From an uncultured archaeon (GTDB lineage: Archaea > Nanobdellota > Nanobdellia > Pacearchaeales > GW2011-AR1), in assembly GCA_902385655.1 (NCBI GenBank), contig CABMGO010000005.1:184693-248692 (forward strand): a stretch of 64,000 bases of DNA. Reading direction: 5' to 3'. Both the position numbers and the translations under genes were made by a program. The notes beneath the pieces were generated by a model. It did no database searches, was not told the origin of the DNA, and saw nothing but the letters and a program-made list of their open reading frames with translations. Shown here piece after piece: positions 41,347-50,041 of this stretch (position 1 is its first letter; the number at the start of each line of letters is the position of its first letter).

Positions 41347-41673
41347 ATGGTATTTCAAGAACTAGTAACAGATTTAGATCTAAGCAATCATGACAATTTT
41401 GTCAAAAATGATTTCTCAGTAGTTCATTATTTTTCAGACGCAAAAATGGATTGTCTTTGTGTCCTACCGATATTTGAAGGAATAGCAGAAGAATTTAACG
41501 GAAAGGCACAATTCGGGAAAGTAAATATTGAAGAAGCTGAAGATGTAGCAAAAAAACACAAAGTTCTGAGAGTGCCAAGCATTTTATTCTTTAAGAAAGG
41601 AAACGTTATAGATAGAATAGAAAAATTTAATTCTGAAGATGCCCTAAGAGACAAAATTAGTTGTTTGTTGTAA
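41347..41673 (+). CDS. Thioredoxin-like protein with altered active site
   Basis: 108 residues. The thioredoxin fold is clear (VVHYFSDAK, LPIFEGIAEEF, FGKVNIEEA and the cis-Pro loop RVPSILFFKKGN). Aligning LPIFE with the usual APxFE puts KMDC where CGPC should be: the resolving Cys is kept and the nucleophilic Cys is Lys, and a second Cys follows at C-L-C. Not a standard oxidoreductase. TATA box at 41299-41306. Confidence 0.7.
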   Translation: MVFQELVTDLDLSNHDNFVKNDFSVVHYFSDAKMDCLCVLPIFEGIAEEFNGKAQFGKVNIEEAEDVAKKHKVLRVPSILFFKKGNVIDRIEKFNSEDALRDKISCLL

Positions 41674-41855
41674 ATTAACGTTTTGCTTAACTTTTCTAAG
41701 ATTATTGTCGAATAAAAATATTTTAAATTTATTTACCGTCAAGAAAATATTGTTCTATTCCTTTCGGGAACAGATAATATTCCAATCTTTTTAAACCTTA
41801 TAAACCTTTCTTTTCCGACGGAAAGCTTTATAATTGAAATTTGTCCAAAAGAGTT

Positions 41856-42182
41856 ATGGAATTTTGTAAAGATTGCGGGAGCATTTTATTTTACTTTAAA
41901 GAAAAAGGAGAAAATAAAGTTTATTGTAAAAAATGTAGAAGTGCTAAACTAAGTGAAGGAAAAGGAAATTTTAGTGAAACTCAAAAAAAGAAAGAAGTTG
42001 GGCAAGGTTTTATTGAAGGAATAAATCCTTCTGCTAATTATGATCACAAATGTAAAAAATGCGGGCACATAGGAGTTGAAATCATTGATGTTGGAATTCT
42101 GTATTCTGACGAAGACAATTTAATACTGCTTAAGTGTGGAAAATGCGGTTTTTCTGAAAGATTAGGACATAAAGTCACTTAA
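41856..42182 (+). CDS. TFS/RPB9-type zinc-ribbon protein, second paralogue
   Basis: 108 residues from ATG 41856, 26 nt after a TATA box (41823-41834). N-terminal ribbon CKDCGSILFY...CKKC, linker, then C-terminal ribbon CKKCGHIGVEII...LKCGKCGFSE. It has the two-ribbon layout of TFS, but the tip carries SDEDN rather than the RSxDE hairpin of cleavage factors and lacks the aromatic/Arg set. It may bind RNA polymerase with a different effect. Compare the canonical TFS at 42949. Confidence 0.65.
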   Translation: MEFCKDCGSILFYFKEKGENKVYCKKCRSAKLSEGKGNFSETQKKKEVGQGFIEGINPSANYDHKCKKCGHIGVEIIDVGILYSDEDNLILLKCGKCGFSERLGHKVT

Positions 42183-42233
42183 GCCAAACTTTTTAAATGG
42201 TGTAAAATAGGTATAATTACGAGTAAAATCGAT

Positions 42234-42308
42234 GGCCTCGTAGCTCAGCCTGGTTAGAGTACCGGACTTTTAATCCGGGTGCCGCGGGTTCAAATCCCGT
42301 CGGGGCCA
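42234..42308 (+). tRNA. tRNA-Lys (anticodon TTT)
   Basis: 75 nt. Acceptor GGCCTCG/CGGGGCC; anticodon stem CCGGA/TCCGG with loop CTTTTAA gives TTT reading AAA; T loop TTCAAAT. No CCA, no intron. With the gene at 21726 this covers both Lys codons. Confidence 0.95.
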
Positions 42309-42458
42309 TAAAAAAGCACATTGAACGAAGTGAAATGTGCTATCATATTCTCTGACGTGATTATCAAAAAAATCAAATCCTGAGCAAAACTCTCCGAACA
42401 AAACTAATTAAAGATTAAGTAAATTTGTGAGGTGCATTTTGCGAATAGTCGGGGCCAT
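42299..42458 (+). repeat. 11-nt repeat of the tRNA-Lys 3' end, and a hairpin between the copies
   Basis: GTCGGGGCCAT at 42299-42309 (tRNA 3' end plus 1 nt) recurs at 42448-42458. Between them GCACATT/AATGTGC (42316-42322, 42334-42340) closes on the GAACGAAGTGA loop. No integrase or cargo lies between the copies. Could be a relic of a tRNA-targeted integration or chance. Confidence 0.35.
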
Positions 42459-42508
42459 TTCCTAAAAACCATACAAATCTATATAAACTTCAAAAAATAA
42501 ATGAATAC

Positions 42509-42733
42509 ATGACACTAGCGCCATACAGAACGACAGTTCCACTAGACTGTCAATTTCAAGATACCCAATTTGGAATAGTGAAAGTTGCTAGCGCCACATT
42601 GGGTCCAGGAGTAGATCCCTCGAGAGCGGGCCTATCTCAAAGTACAATGCAAGAAATTTTCGAAAGAAACAAACATAGAATTGGAGACCCAAAATACGAT
42701 ATAGATATCGCAGAGTTATTTAGGCTGGGATAA
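42509..42733 (+). CDS. Small uncharacterised protein
   Basis: 74 residues, ATG about 27 nt from a TATA box (tatataaac, 42478-42488). No motif recognised; soluble. Ends 3 nt from the convergent gene. Confidence 0.4.
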   Translation: MTLAPYRTTVPLDCQFQDTQFGIVKVASATLGPGVDPSRAGLSQSTMQEIFERNKHRIGDPKYDIDIAELFRLG

Positions 42734-42736
42734 AAA

Positions 42737-42946
42737 TCACTCCCCAATTTCTTCATCAAAATCTTCATCAGTCAATTGATCTAAATCTGCCTCAGTTTTT
42801 TCCAAATCAAATTCGGCCTTAGCAAGTTTTTTCTGAGCATCTTCCTTGTCAGTTTTCTTGCCTTCCTCATTAACTAAATCTTCAGCAATTTTTACATGTT
42901 CTTTAGCCAATTCAAGAGTTTCCTTACGAGAACCTTTCTTCACCAT
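42737..42946 (-). CDS. Small acidic coiled-coil protein
   Basis: 69 residues, strongly charged and helical (LELAKEHVKIAEDLVNEEGKK; ending DEDFDEEIGE). Starts 2 nt after the TFS stop, so co-transcribed with it. Function unknown. Confidence 0.5.
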   Translation of the reverse strand: MVKKGSRKETLELAKEHVKIAEDLVNEEGKKTDKEDAQKKLAKAEFDLEKTEADLDQLTDEDFDEEIGE

Positions 42947-42948
42947 CT

Positions 42949-43257
42949 TTATTTATACTCTCTCCAAGTATGCTGACACTTCTTGCATCTATAGAACTTT
43001 GTCTCAGCTTCATCAGAAGAACGAGTTTGAGAAGTCCAGAAATGAGCTTCATTATGTCCACACTTCTTACACTTAGCTTCAACAGTCGGCAATGTGTCAA
43101 CTTCCTTCTCTTTTATAACATGAATCTCCTGCATTTCATCTACCTTCTCTTTAACCTTCAAATTGACCTTATCTTTTGTAGAATAATTACATCTAGAACA
43201 ACCGAAATTCTTAGTCTTTTGTATCAAGACCCCGCCGCATTTTGGACAAAATTGCAT
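42949..43257 (-). CDS. tfs: Transcript cleavage factor TFS
   Basis: 102 residues. N-terminal ribbon CPKCGGVL...CSRCNY and C-terminal ribbon CKKCGHNEAHFWTSQTRSSDEAETKFYRCKKC (given in parts: CKKCGHNEA, QTRSSDEAETKFY, CKKC), with the D-E pair that enters the RNAP active site. Rescues backtracked RNA polymerase by stimulating RNA cleavage. Confidence 0.93.
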   Translation of the reverse strand: MQFCPKCGGVLIQKTKNFGCSRCNYSTKDKVNLKVKEKVDEMQEIHVIKEKEVDTLPTVEAKCKKCGHNEAHFWTSQTRSSDEAETKFYRCKKCQHTWREYK

Positions 43258-43313
43258 CTTTGACTCCTCAAAATTTTATCTTTTAACTTAATCTGTGAGA
43301 TATATAAGGTTTT

Positions 43314-43883
43314 CTATTTACAAAAACCTCTCTGATCAGCAGGATTTCTCCAATCAAAGAAAATGAGCTTTACCCATCCTAACAAAGGTATTCTGAAAAC
43401 TGCCTTCCCAACAATCTGATCAGAAACTATGCTCTTCTCAAAAGGCAAGAAACCCTGATTATGATCTCCTTTTGTAGTATAGACTCCATTGCTTATATTA
43501 ATGACTCTGTGAATTATAGGGTTTCTCTGTCCTGCATTATAAATAATAACGTCTCCAACTTTAACATTTTGAGGACCAAGAACAAAAATTATGTCTCCCT
43601 TTGAAAAACCATTCTTCAGAACCCAATCTGAAGTATTCTGAAAACTAAGTCCATAATCTGAATAAATTTTATCTTGCATAATATTTTCCAAACTTTGCGA
43701 ATGATACATAGAACAACTTTCAACAATAACAACGGGCAAGGCACTACCTGTCAAAAAAGTTAATGCAGGAAAAAAAATTAACTTAATAAAAATTAAAATT
43801 AAAATTAAACTGACAAAAAAGCTAGGCCAACTATCTTCTTTCAGAAAGGCCCAAAACTTCCCAAAACTCTGTTTAAAATCCAT
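43314..43883 (-). CDS. Signal peptidase I, archaeal/ER type
   Basis: 189 residues from ATG 43883 (26 nt from a TATA-like box at 43904-43913). Membrane anchor at 21-45, catalytic Ser in VESCSMYHS, His in NPIIHRVI (replacing the bacterial Lys), and Asp in TKGDHNQ. Removes signal peptides outside the membrane. C-terminal segment RIPLLGWVKLIFF is a possible second membrane contact. Confidence 0.9.
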   Translation of the reverse strand: MDFKQSFGKFWAFLKEDSWPSFFVSLILILIFIKLIFFPALTFLTGSALPVVIVESCSMYHSQSLENIMQDKIYSDYGLSFQNTSDWVLKNGFSKGDIIFVLGPQNVKVGDVIIYNAGQRNPIIHRVINISNGVYTTKGDHNQGFLPFEKSIVSDQIVGKAVFRIPLLGWVKLIFFDWRNPADQRGFCK

Positions 43884-43990
43884 AATAGCGTAAACAAAAA
43901 CCAACTTAAAAACCTTATTAAAGAAAAATCTTAAACAAAAAAGCCAAAAAGAACATAAATCCTTAAAAAGAAAAATTAAGTTTAATAAAT

Positions 43991-44929
43991 ATGCGACAGC
44001 TCCAAGAAATCAGGAGAGACTTGCAATTCCAAAGAGATTTTATTCAACTTATGGAAGGATTGCACAACACTGCATTGTTAAATTATACAAAAATAAAAGC
44101 AGTAGAAGATAGATATTTTGAAGAATACATGAAAGAGATAAGAACCTTTGCAGCATTTATGAAAACAGCAAACATTACTGGAAAATTTATGGAGCAAACA
44201 GCAGGCAAGCCCTGCTATATTCTTATTACTCCTGATTCTGGCCTAATGGGAGGATTGAACAATTACGTTGTAGAAAGATATTTCTTAGAAACTAAAGATT
44301 TAGCTGAGACTCCAATAACAATGGTTCTAGGAGAAAAGGGCGCCCAGGCCCTAGAAGCCAGAGCAAGCATTATTCCTTTTAGCGGATACAAAGAGGCAGC
44401 AGATGAAATAACCAGCAAAGTAGATCAAATAAAAGAGTCTTTATTCACCCAAATAAAAGCAGGAACAATAAACAGAGTAGGAGTGATTTATCCTGCATCA
44501 GTTTCCTTTTCAAAACAAGAAGTAAGATATGAAAGATTACTTCCTTGTGAGGACCTAATCGAAGAAATCAAGCTTGAAATACATGATCCTAGAAGAGTAC
44601 TTATTGAGTCTCCTGGAGAAGACTTTGCAGAATACCTAGCAGCACAATGGCTAGAGCTACAATTGTACAAAGTACTCCGAGACGCAAAACTTTCAGAACA
44701 TTCCGCGAGAGCAATGCACTTAAGCACGAGTAAAGAAAATCTTGAAAATCAATTAAAGGAAACAGAAGACGAATACAGAAAAGTCAGAAAATCACTTATA
44801 GATAAATCCTCTAGAGAAGCTGCTGCTGCACAACAAGTAAAAAAGAAAAAAGATCATGAAACCAAAAAGAGATTAGAAAGAAAGGAAGAGACACTCGCCC
44901 TACATCAAGTCCCAAATTCCGTCGATTAA
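43991..44929 (+). CDS. F1 ATP synthase gamma-subunit-like protein without other subunits nearby
   Basis: 312 residues. N-terminal helix (LQEIRRDLQFQRDFIQLMEG), the central domain signature ILITPDSGLMGGLN near 77-91 (compare ITSDRGLCGGLN), and a C-terminal helix SEHSARAMHLSTSKENLE like the conserved SEhaARm.AM..At.NA of F1 gamma. About 50 extra charged residues follow. No alpha, beta, epsilon or membrane-rotor genes are in this window. Archaea normally use A-type ATPases, so this is unusual. Confidence 0.7.
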   Translation: MRQLQEIRRDLQFQRDFIQLMEGLHNTALLNYTKIKAVEDRYFEEYMKEIRTFAAFMKTANITGKFMEQTAGKPCYILITPDSGLMGGLNNYVVERYFLETKDLAETPITMVLGEKGAQALEARASIIPFSGYKEAADEITSKVDQIKESLFTQIKAGTINRVGVIYPASVSFSKQEVRYERLLPCEDLIEEIKLEIHDPRRVLIESPGEDFAEYLAAQWLELQLYKVLRDAKLSEHSARAMHLSTSKENLENQLKETEDEYRKVRKSLIDKSSREAAAAQQVKKKKDHETKKRLERKEETLALHQVPNSVD

Positions 44930-44994
44930 AATAAACAAAGACTAAATTAACAATGAATACAACTATTTAAAAATAAACCAGACTAATAAAACAT

Positions 44995-45609
44995 ATGGTA
45001 TACACACTGCCAAAGCTCAATTTTGAGTATAATTCTCTAGAACCATTCATGGATGCGCAAACTGTTCAAATACATCATTCTAAACATCATCAAACTTACA
45101 CAGACAAACTCAACGAAGCAGTTTCTAAGCATCCAGAATTATTTAAGAAGAAACCAGAAGAACTATTAAAAAATAATCTTGCACTTGTTCCAGAAGATAT
45201 CAAGACTGCAGTAAGAAACCATGGAGGAGGATACTGGAATCACTGTTTCTTTTGGGAAATTCTTGCTCCGGGAAAACAAACTCCTTCGGAAAAATTCAAA
45301 AAAATAATCGAAAAAGAATTCGAAAGTTTCGACAAGTTCAAAGAACAATTTTCAAATGCAGCACTAACTCAGTTTGGATCAGGATGGGCTTGGCTCGTTT
45401 TAACTCCTGAAAAAAAATTAAAAATATACAATCTTCCAAATCAAGATTCACCGATATCAAAAGGAGACATTCCTCTCTTAACAATAGATGTTTGGGAACA
45501 TGCCTATTATTTGAAATATCAAAACAAAAGAGTAGAATTTATAGCAAACTTTTGGAATATAATCAACTGGAAAAAAGTTGAAGAGTTATATAAATCTGCA
45601 ATTAAATAA
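44995..45609 (+). CDS. sod: Superoxide dismutase (Mn/Fe family)
   Basis: 204 residues. Metal ligands: His of VQIHHSKHHQTY, His of GGGYWNHCFF, Asp and His of DVWEHAYYLKYQN. GGGxWNH and NQDSPI favour manganese or cambialistic use. Detoxifies superoxide. TATA box near 44968. Confidence 0.95.
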   Translation: MVYTLPKLNFEYNSLEPFMDAQTVQIHHSKHHQTYTDKLNEAVSKHPELFKKKPEELLKNNLALVPEDIKTAVRNHGGGYWNHCFFWEILAPGKQTPSEKFKKIIEKEFESFDKFKEQFSNAALTQFGSGWAWLVLTPEKKLKIYNLPNQDSPISKGDIPLLTIDVWEHAYYLKYQNKRVEFIANFWNIINWKKVEELYKSAIK

Positions 45610-45618
45610 GAAGCAAAT

Positions 45619-45759
45619 ATGAACGAAAATACTGAAAAAGAACTTTTACAAGTCTTGAAAGAAATTTCAGGAACTCTAAAAGAAATGAAAGAAGAGTTAG
45701 GTGAAATTTCTGGAGCAATCCTTGAAACTGGCACAGCTATAGAGGAAGAGGAAAATTAA
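45619..45759 (+). CDS. 46-residue acidic helical protein
   Basis: ATG 9 nt after the sod stop; reads MNENTEKELLQVLKEISG and ends AIEEEEN. A predicted heptad-like helix (LLQVLKEISGTLKEMKEEL) could dimerise. Likely in the sod operon. No family recognised. Confidence 0.5.
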   Translation: MNENTEKELLQVLKEISGTLKEMKEELGEISGAILETGTAIEEEEN

Positions 45760-45831
45760 TGTATTCTGAATAATAGAAATATTTATAAACCTGTATATAT
45801 CTATGTGTATACACAAAAGGTATACAAAACC

Positions 45832-46338
45832 ATGGATATATTCGATAACACAATCTTATGCAAGAATTGCAACAGAGCAATGAAGCCACAGCTTATTTCT
45901 AAAAATGGCTTTAATCTTAGAGCAATAAAATGTGAAAAATGCGGAGAGACAATAGTTCATCCTGCAGATAAAAGAGAATTTGAAGAATTTATGAGATTAA
46001 AACAGAAAGAATTCGAAGTTAAAATGAGAATGGTCGGAAATTCTTATGCTGTTTCTATCCCTAGAGAAATTGTAGATTTTATGAGAGAGCAAGAAAAAAT
46101 GATCAATGATATGGTGAAATTAAGTTTTCAAGAAGCAGGAAGATTAAGTCTTTCATTTAATACTCCGGAAATGCAAGAAAATGCAAGAACTGTAAGTGCA
46201 AAGGAAGTTAAAATAGTAAGAAATGGAAAAGTTTTCCATGCTAAACAAATTTCAGATTCAGCAAATCCAAAAAATAACAAAAAAATTATTTTAAGAAATG
46301 AACTAAACGAAGAAGACGAAACAGAAAATGGCAGATAA
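45832..46338 (+). CDS. Zinc-ribbon plus AbrB/SpoVT-like domain protein
   Basis: 168 residues from ATG 45832 (a GTG at 45805 would add nine). N-terminal ribbon CKNCNRAM...CEKCGE, then VKMRMVGNSYAVSIPREIVDFM, typical of a swapped-hairpin AbrB DNA-binding domain, then a Ser/Asn/Lys-rich tail. Its end overlaps cdc48 by 11 nt, suggesting co-expression with the unfoldase. Confidence 0.6.
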   Translation: MDIFDNTILCKNCNRAMKPQLISKNGFNLRAIKCEKCGETIVHPADKREFEEFMRLKQKEFEVKMRMVGNSYAVSIPREIVDFMREQEKMINDMVKLSFQEAGRLSLSFNTPEMQENARTVSAKEVKIVRNGKVFHAKQISDSANPKNNKKIILRNELNEEDETENGR

Positions 46339-48670
46339 AAAAGATAAAACATCCGAGAAAGAAATTACAAGTACAAAATTAAGAGTTGTAGAAGCATTGC
46401 AAGATGATGCTTACAAAGGAATCGCAAGAATTGATCCAACTTTAATGAAAAAATTGAAACTTCAAAGAGGAGATATTATTTCTATAAAAGGTTCAAGAGA
46501 AAGTTTCGCAATAGTTGACAGAGCTTATCCAGCAGATTTGGGTGAAAATATAATTAGAATAGATGGTATAACTAGAAAAAATGCTAAAACAAGTATTGGT
46601 GAACAGGTCCTTATAAAAAGAGCCGATTTGAAAGAAGCAAAAAAAATTACTATTGCTCCAGCCCAACAAGGAATTATGGTTCAAGGAAATCCTGAGAATA
46701 TAAAACAAGGTCTTTTAGGCAGAGCAGTTTTTAAAGGAGACATTTTAGTTATGGGGGGCGCGCAACAAAAAAAGAGAGGGGGAATGATCGACGATGATTT
46801 TGGAGATTTGTTCTCAGATTTTGCAGACGTGTTTAATCAAATGGGAATGGGACCGATGGGAGGTCTTGGCGGAGGAGTAACTCAAGTTAGATTTATGATT
46901 GTTAATACAAATCCAAATCAAGGAGTTATCATCACAGAAAATACTGAAGTAGAATTAAAACCAAAAGCTGTTGAAATGTCAGAAGATGAAGGAACTATTC
47001 CTCAAGTTACTTACGAAGATATTGGCGGTTTAACTGAAGAAGTTAAAAAAATTAGAGAGATGGTTGAACTTCCATTAAAACATCCAGAGATTTTTGATAA
47101 ATTAGGAATTGAACCTCCAAAAGGAGTTTTACTTTATGGTCCTCCAGGAACGGGTAAGACTATGCTTGCAAAAGCAGTAGCTGGAGAAACAGAAGCACAC
47201 TTTATTTTACTTAATGGTCCAGAAATTATGTCTAAGTTTTATGGAGAATCTGAAAAGAAAGTAAGAGAAGTTTTCGATGAAGCAGAAAAAAATTCTCCTG
47301 CAATTATTTTTATTGACGAAATTGATTCTATTGCTCCTAAGAGAGAAGATGTTCAGGGAGAAGTTGAGAGAAGAGTAGTTTCACAGTTATTAACAATGAT
47401 GGACGGCCTTAATACTCTAGGAAAAGTAGTTGTTATTGGTGCAACAAATAGACCCAATTCTTTAGATCCAGCATTAAGAAGACCTGGAAGATTCGACAGA
47501 GAAATTGAAGTCGGAGTTCCAGATAAAAAAGGAAGATTAGCAATTTTGAAAATCCATACAAGAGGGATGCCCTTAACAAAGGACGTAGACTTAGAAGAAC
47601 TTGCTGGCAAAACTCATGGTTTTGTCGGTGCAGATATTTCTGCATTAGCAAAAGAATCTGCGATGGCAGTTCTAAGAAGAAATATTAACAAATTCAATTT
47701 AGAGGAAGACACTGAAATCCCTCAAGAACTTTTGGAACAGTTAAAAATTACAAAAAAGGATTTTGACGACGCATTGAGAACAGTTAGACCTTCTGCAATG
47801 AGAGAGGTTTTAGTTGAAACTCCTAATGTAAAATGGGCAGATGTCGGCGGAATTGAAACTGCAAAGATGGAATTAAAGGAAGCAGTAGAATGGCCAATGA
47901 AAAATCCGGCATCATTTGAAAGAATGGGAATCAAAGCACCAAAAGGAGTTTTACTTTATGGCCCTCCAGGAACTGGTAAGACTATGCTTGCAAAAGCAGT
48001 AGCAAATGAGTCAGAAGCAAATTTCATACAAGTTAAAGGCCCAGAATTATTGAGTATGTGGGTTGGAAAATCTGAAGAAGGAGTTAGAAAAATATTCGAA
48101 AAAGCAAGACAGGTTTCACCTTGTATTATTTTCTTTGATGAAATAGACTCCTTAGCTGGGAGGAGAGGAATGGATCATAGTGGAAATAATGTAACTGAGA
48201 GAGTACTGAATCAAATGCTTGCAGAAATGGATGGAATTGAAACTCTAAAAAATGTAACAGTGATTGGGGCAACGAACAGGCCGGATATGCTCGACCCCGC
48301 ACTTTTACGTCCTGGAAGATTTGATAGAATTGTTTATGTAAATGTTCCAGAAAAAGAAGGAAGACTGCAAATCTTGAAAATCCACACAAAGAATATGCCT
48401 CTTGATAAAGATGTAAATCTTGAAGAATTTGCAGAAAAAACAGAAGGTTATACTGGCGCAGATATTGAAGGTTTAACAAGAGAAGCTGCAATGTTGGCAT
48501 TAAGAGAAGACACAGAAGCTAAAGTAGTTTCAAAAAAACATTTTGAAAAAGCAATGGATAAAGTTCTTCCATCTGTAACAAAGAATGATCAAGAAAGATA
48601 CAGAAGCATAGAAAAGAAATATCTGAGAAGTGCTAAGTCAGCTCTACCTGAAACAAGTTACGCTGGATAA
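46328..48670 (+). CDS. Cdc48/VAT AAA+ unfoldase
   Basis: 780 residues. N-terminal double-psi barrel domain ([21 protein letters not shown]), a Gly/Met-rich loop (about 150-180), then two AAA modules, each with [16 protein letters not shown] or IIFFDEID, and Arg fingers in RRPGRFD and LRPGRFD. A hexameric ATPase that unfolds proteins for the proteasome. The C-terminus (PETSYAG) lacks an obvious HbYX proteasome motif. Confidence 0.95.
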   Translation: MADKKDKTSEKEITSTKLRVVEALQDDAYKGIARIDPTLMKKLKLQRGDIISIKGSRESFAIVDRAYPADLGENIIRIDGITRKNAKTSIGEQVLIKRADLKEAKKITIAPAQQGIMVQGNPENIKQGLLGRAVFKGDILVMGGAQQKKRGGMIDDDFGDLFSDFADVFNQMGMGPMGGLGGGVTQVRFMIVNTNPNQGVIITENTEVELKPKAVEMSEDEGTIPQVTYEDIGGLTEEVKKIREMVELPLKHPEIFDKLGIEPPKGVLLYGPPGTGKTMLAKAVAGETEAHFILLNGPEIMSKFYGESEKKVREVFDEAEKNSPAIIFIDEIDSIAPKREDVQGEVERRVVSQLLTMMDGLNTLGKVVVIGATNRPNSLDPALRRPGRFDREIEVGVPDKKGRLAILKIHTRGMPLTKDVDLEELAGKTHGFVGADISALAKESAMAVLRRNINKFNLEEDTEIPQELLEQLKITKKDFDDALRTVRPSAMREVLVETPNVKWADVGGIETAKMELKEAVEWPMKNPASFERMGIKAPKGVLLYGPPGTGKTMLAKAVANESEANFIQVKGPELLSMWVGKSEEGVRKIFEKARQVSPCIIFFDEIDSLAGRRGMDHSGNNVTERVLNQMLAEMDGIETLKNVTVIGATNRPDMLDPALLRPGRFDRIVYVNVPEKEGRLQILKIHTKNMPLDKDVNLEEFAEKTEGYTGADIEGLTREAAMLALREDTEAKVVSKKHFEKAMDKVLPSVTKNDQERYRSIEKKYLRSAKSALPETSYAG

Positions 48671-48685
48671 ATTTATAGTTAACCG

Positions 48686-48802
48686 CAAACACAAAAAGAG
48701 GTGTCGAGACGTTATGGGCGAACGATTCGCTTCGAGCAAAACTAAAATTAAAAATTAGAAAATTTTGCGAAATGCAAATCGTGAGTGATGCCTCTGTGTT
48801 TG
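48686..48802. other. Nested structured element 1 in the cdc48-map gap
   Basis: CAAACACA (48686-48693) and TGTGTTTG (48795-48802) plus GAGG/CCTC form an outer stem. Inside, CGATTCGC (48723-48730) faces GCAAATCG (48774-48781), and GCAAAA (48736-48741) faces TTTTGC (48763-48768). The segment CGAACGATTCGCTTCGAG is shared, with one paired change, with the copy at the end of the window. Non-coding. Confidence 0.5.
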
Positions 48803-48866
48803 TGTTATTTTCATTATTCAAAACTTTGTTGGTCAAAAAATTTGCAATTCTAAATAATATCTAGAA

Positions 48867-48966
48867 GAAAAAGTTTATTGACAAACTAAAAGGATAACTT
48901 TAGAAAATAGGGGTGGGAATTCCTGCAAAGCAGGAATAATTGGGGAAATAATCAATAAACTTTTTC
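48867..48966. other. Structured element 2 in the cdc48-map gap, 15-bp perfect inverted repeat
   Basis: GAAAAAGTTTATTGA (48867-48881) is exactly complementary to 48952-48966. Inside is ATTCCTGC-AAA-GCAGGAAT (48919-48937). The gap 48671-49000 (330 nt between convergent genes) contains this and element 1 and no gene. Confidence 0.5.
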
Positions 48967-49000
48967 GACCAAATCAAAACCACGCTCGCTCGCTAAAAAT

Positions 49001-50017
49001 TCATTTTCTAGTATAAACATAAACCTTATCAGCAAAAAGTACAGAATGCTCAGCTTGAGAAACAGGTTTTTTATCTTTTTCAATTAAAACACCAAAGTTA
49101 TGCAAAATTCCGTCGCGAACAAGCATTGACAAAGCAAAATTAACTTTTGGCAAACCTGCTTTCTGCAACCATCTTTTACAAAATGGTTTGGTTCTATAAT
49201 TTTCCTTAATAAATTCTAAAACTTTTCTCGCATCTCTATCTCTTGGGAGTTTATCCGCTTGTAAAATATAAATCTCCGATGGTTTTCCCTCGTAAATCTC
49301 ACCCTTACCTGTTGTCAAAAAAGGTTCAATAGCAATAGCAATATCTTCTAAAGGAAATTCATTTTGATTAGGCAAATTTGAAATGGTAAGTCCAGCATGC
49401 AAATCATCCTGATTCAAAGAATGCCCAGAAAGATTTGTAATTATTTTGTATCCTGAATCAGAAACAACTTTTGAAATTGTATTTCCAATAACTTTAACAG
49501 AAGAACCAATCTCAAGCAAATCCAAAGCATCATTCAAAGCCTTTTCATTTACTTTAATCATTTCAGTATATCTTTTATCATCTGTCAAATCAAAAGAAAT
49601 AGCATTATCTGCGATATAACCATCCACTTCAACACCAAAATCTACTTTAAACAAACCAGAAGCAACTATCTTATCATCCAAAATAGGAGTATAATGTGCC
49701 GCAACCTCATCAATTGAAATATTCACCGGAAAAGCATTACTTCCACCAAGTTCCTCAATCTTAGCCTCAATTTTTTCAGCAATCTCTAAAACATTAACAT
49801 CTTTTTTGACAATCTTTTTTGTATACTCTCTAACCTCGGCACATATTTTTCCCGCCTTCAAATAACAATCAATAACATCTTGAGAAATGGCCGTTTTAAC
49901 AACTTCCTTTTTTTCTTTCTTATCCGATTTTACAGAACTAGCAGAAGAGCCAGATTTTTGAGCCGAGCTACCCTTGTAACCAAATGAATTCGCGCCGCCA
50001 TAATTTTTTTCTGTCAT
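49001..50017 (-). CDS. map: Methionine aminopeptidase, type 2
   Basis: 338 residues. A Ser/Gly/Lys-rich N-terminal extension of about 42 residues, then the pita-bread fold with metal ligands: Asp in KVDFGVEVDGYIAD, His in NLSGHSL, Glu in IAIEPF and Glu in QAEHSVLF; HYTP gives the substrate His. Removes the initiator Met. The basic extension recalls eukaryotic MetAP2 and may contact the ribosome (inference). Confidence 0.93.
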   Translation of the reverse strand: MTEKNYGGANSFGYKGSSAQKSGSSASSVKSDKKEKKEVVKTAISQDVIDCYLKAGKICAEVREYTKKIVKKDVNVLEIAEKIEAKIEELGGSNAFPVNISIDEVAAHYTPILDDKIVASGLFKVDFGVEVDGYIADNAISFDLTDDKRYTEMIKVNEKALNDALDLLEIGSSVKVIGNTISKVVSDSGYKIITNLSGHSLNQDDLHAGLTISNLPNQNEFPLEDIAIAIEPFLTTGKGEIYEGKPSEIYILQADKLPRDRDARKVLEFIKENYRTKPFCKRWLQKAGLPKVNFALSMLVRDGILHNFGVLIEKDKKPVSQAEHSVLFADKVYVYTRK

Positions 50018-50041
50018 TTTCTTATAAAATAAAACATCCTT

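Noticed and set aside
43991..44929. A-type ATPase subunit D as identity of the gamma-like protein
   Set aside because: Subunit D lacks the GL.GGLN motif and the SEH.ARM-like terminal helix seen here; the match is to F1 gamma.
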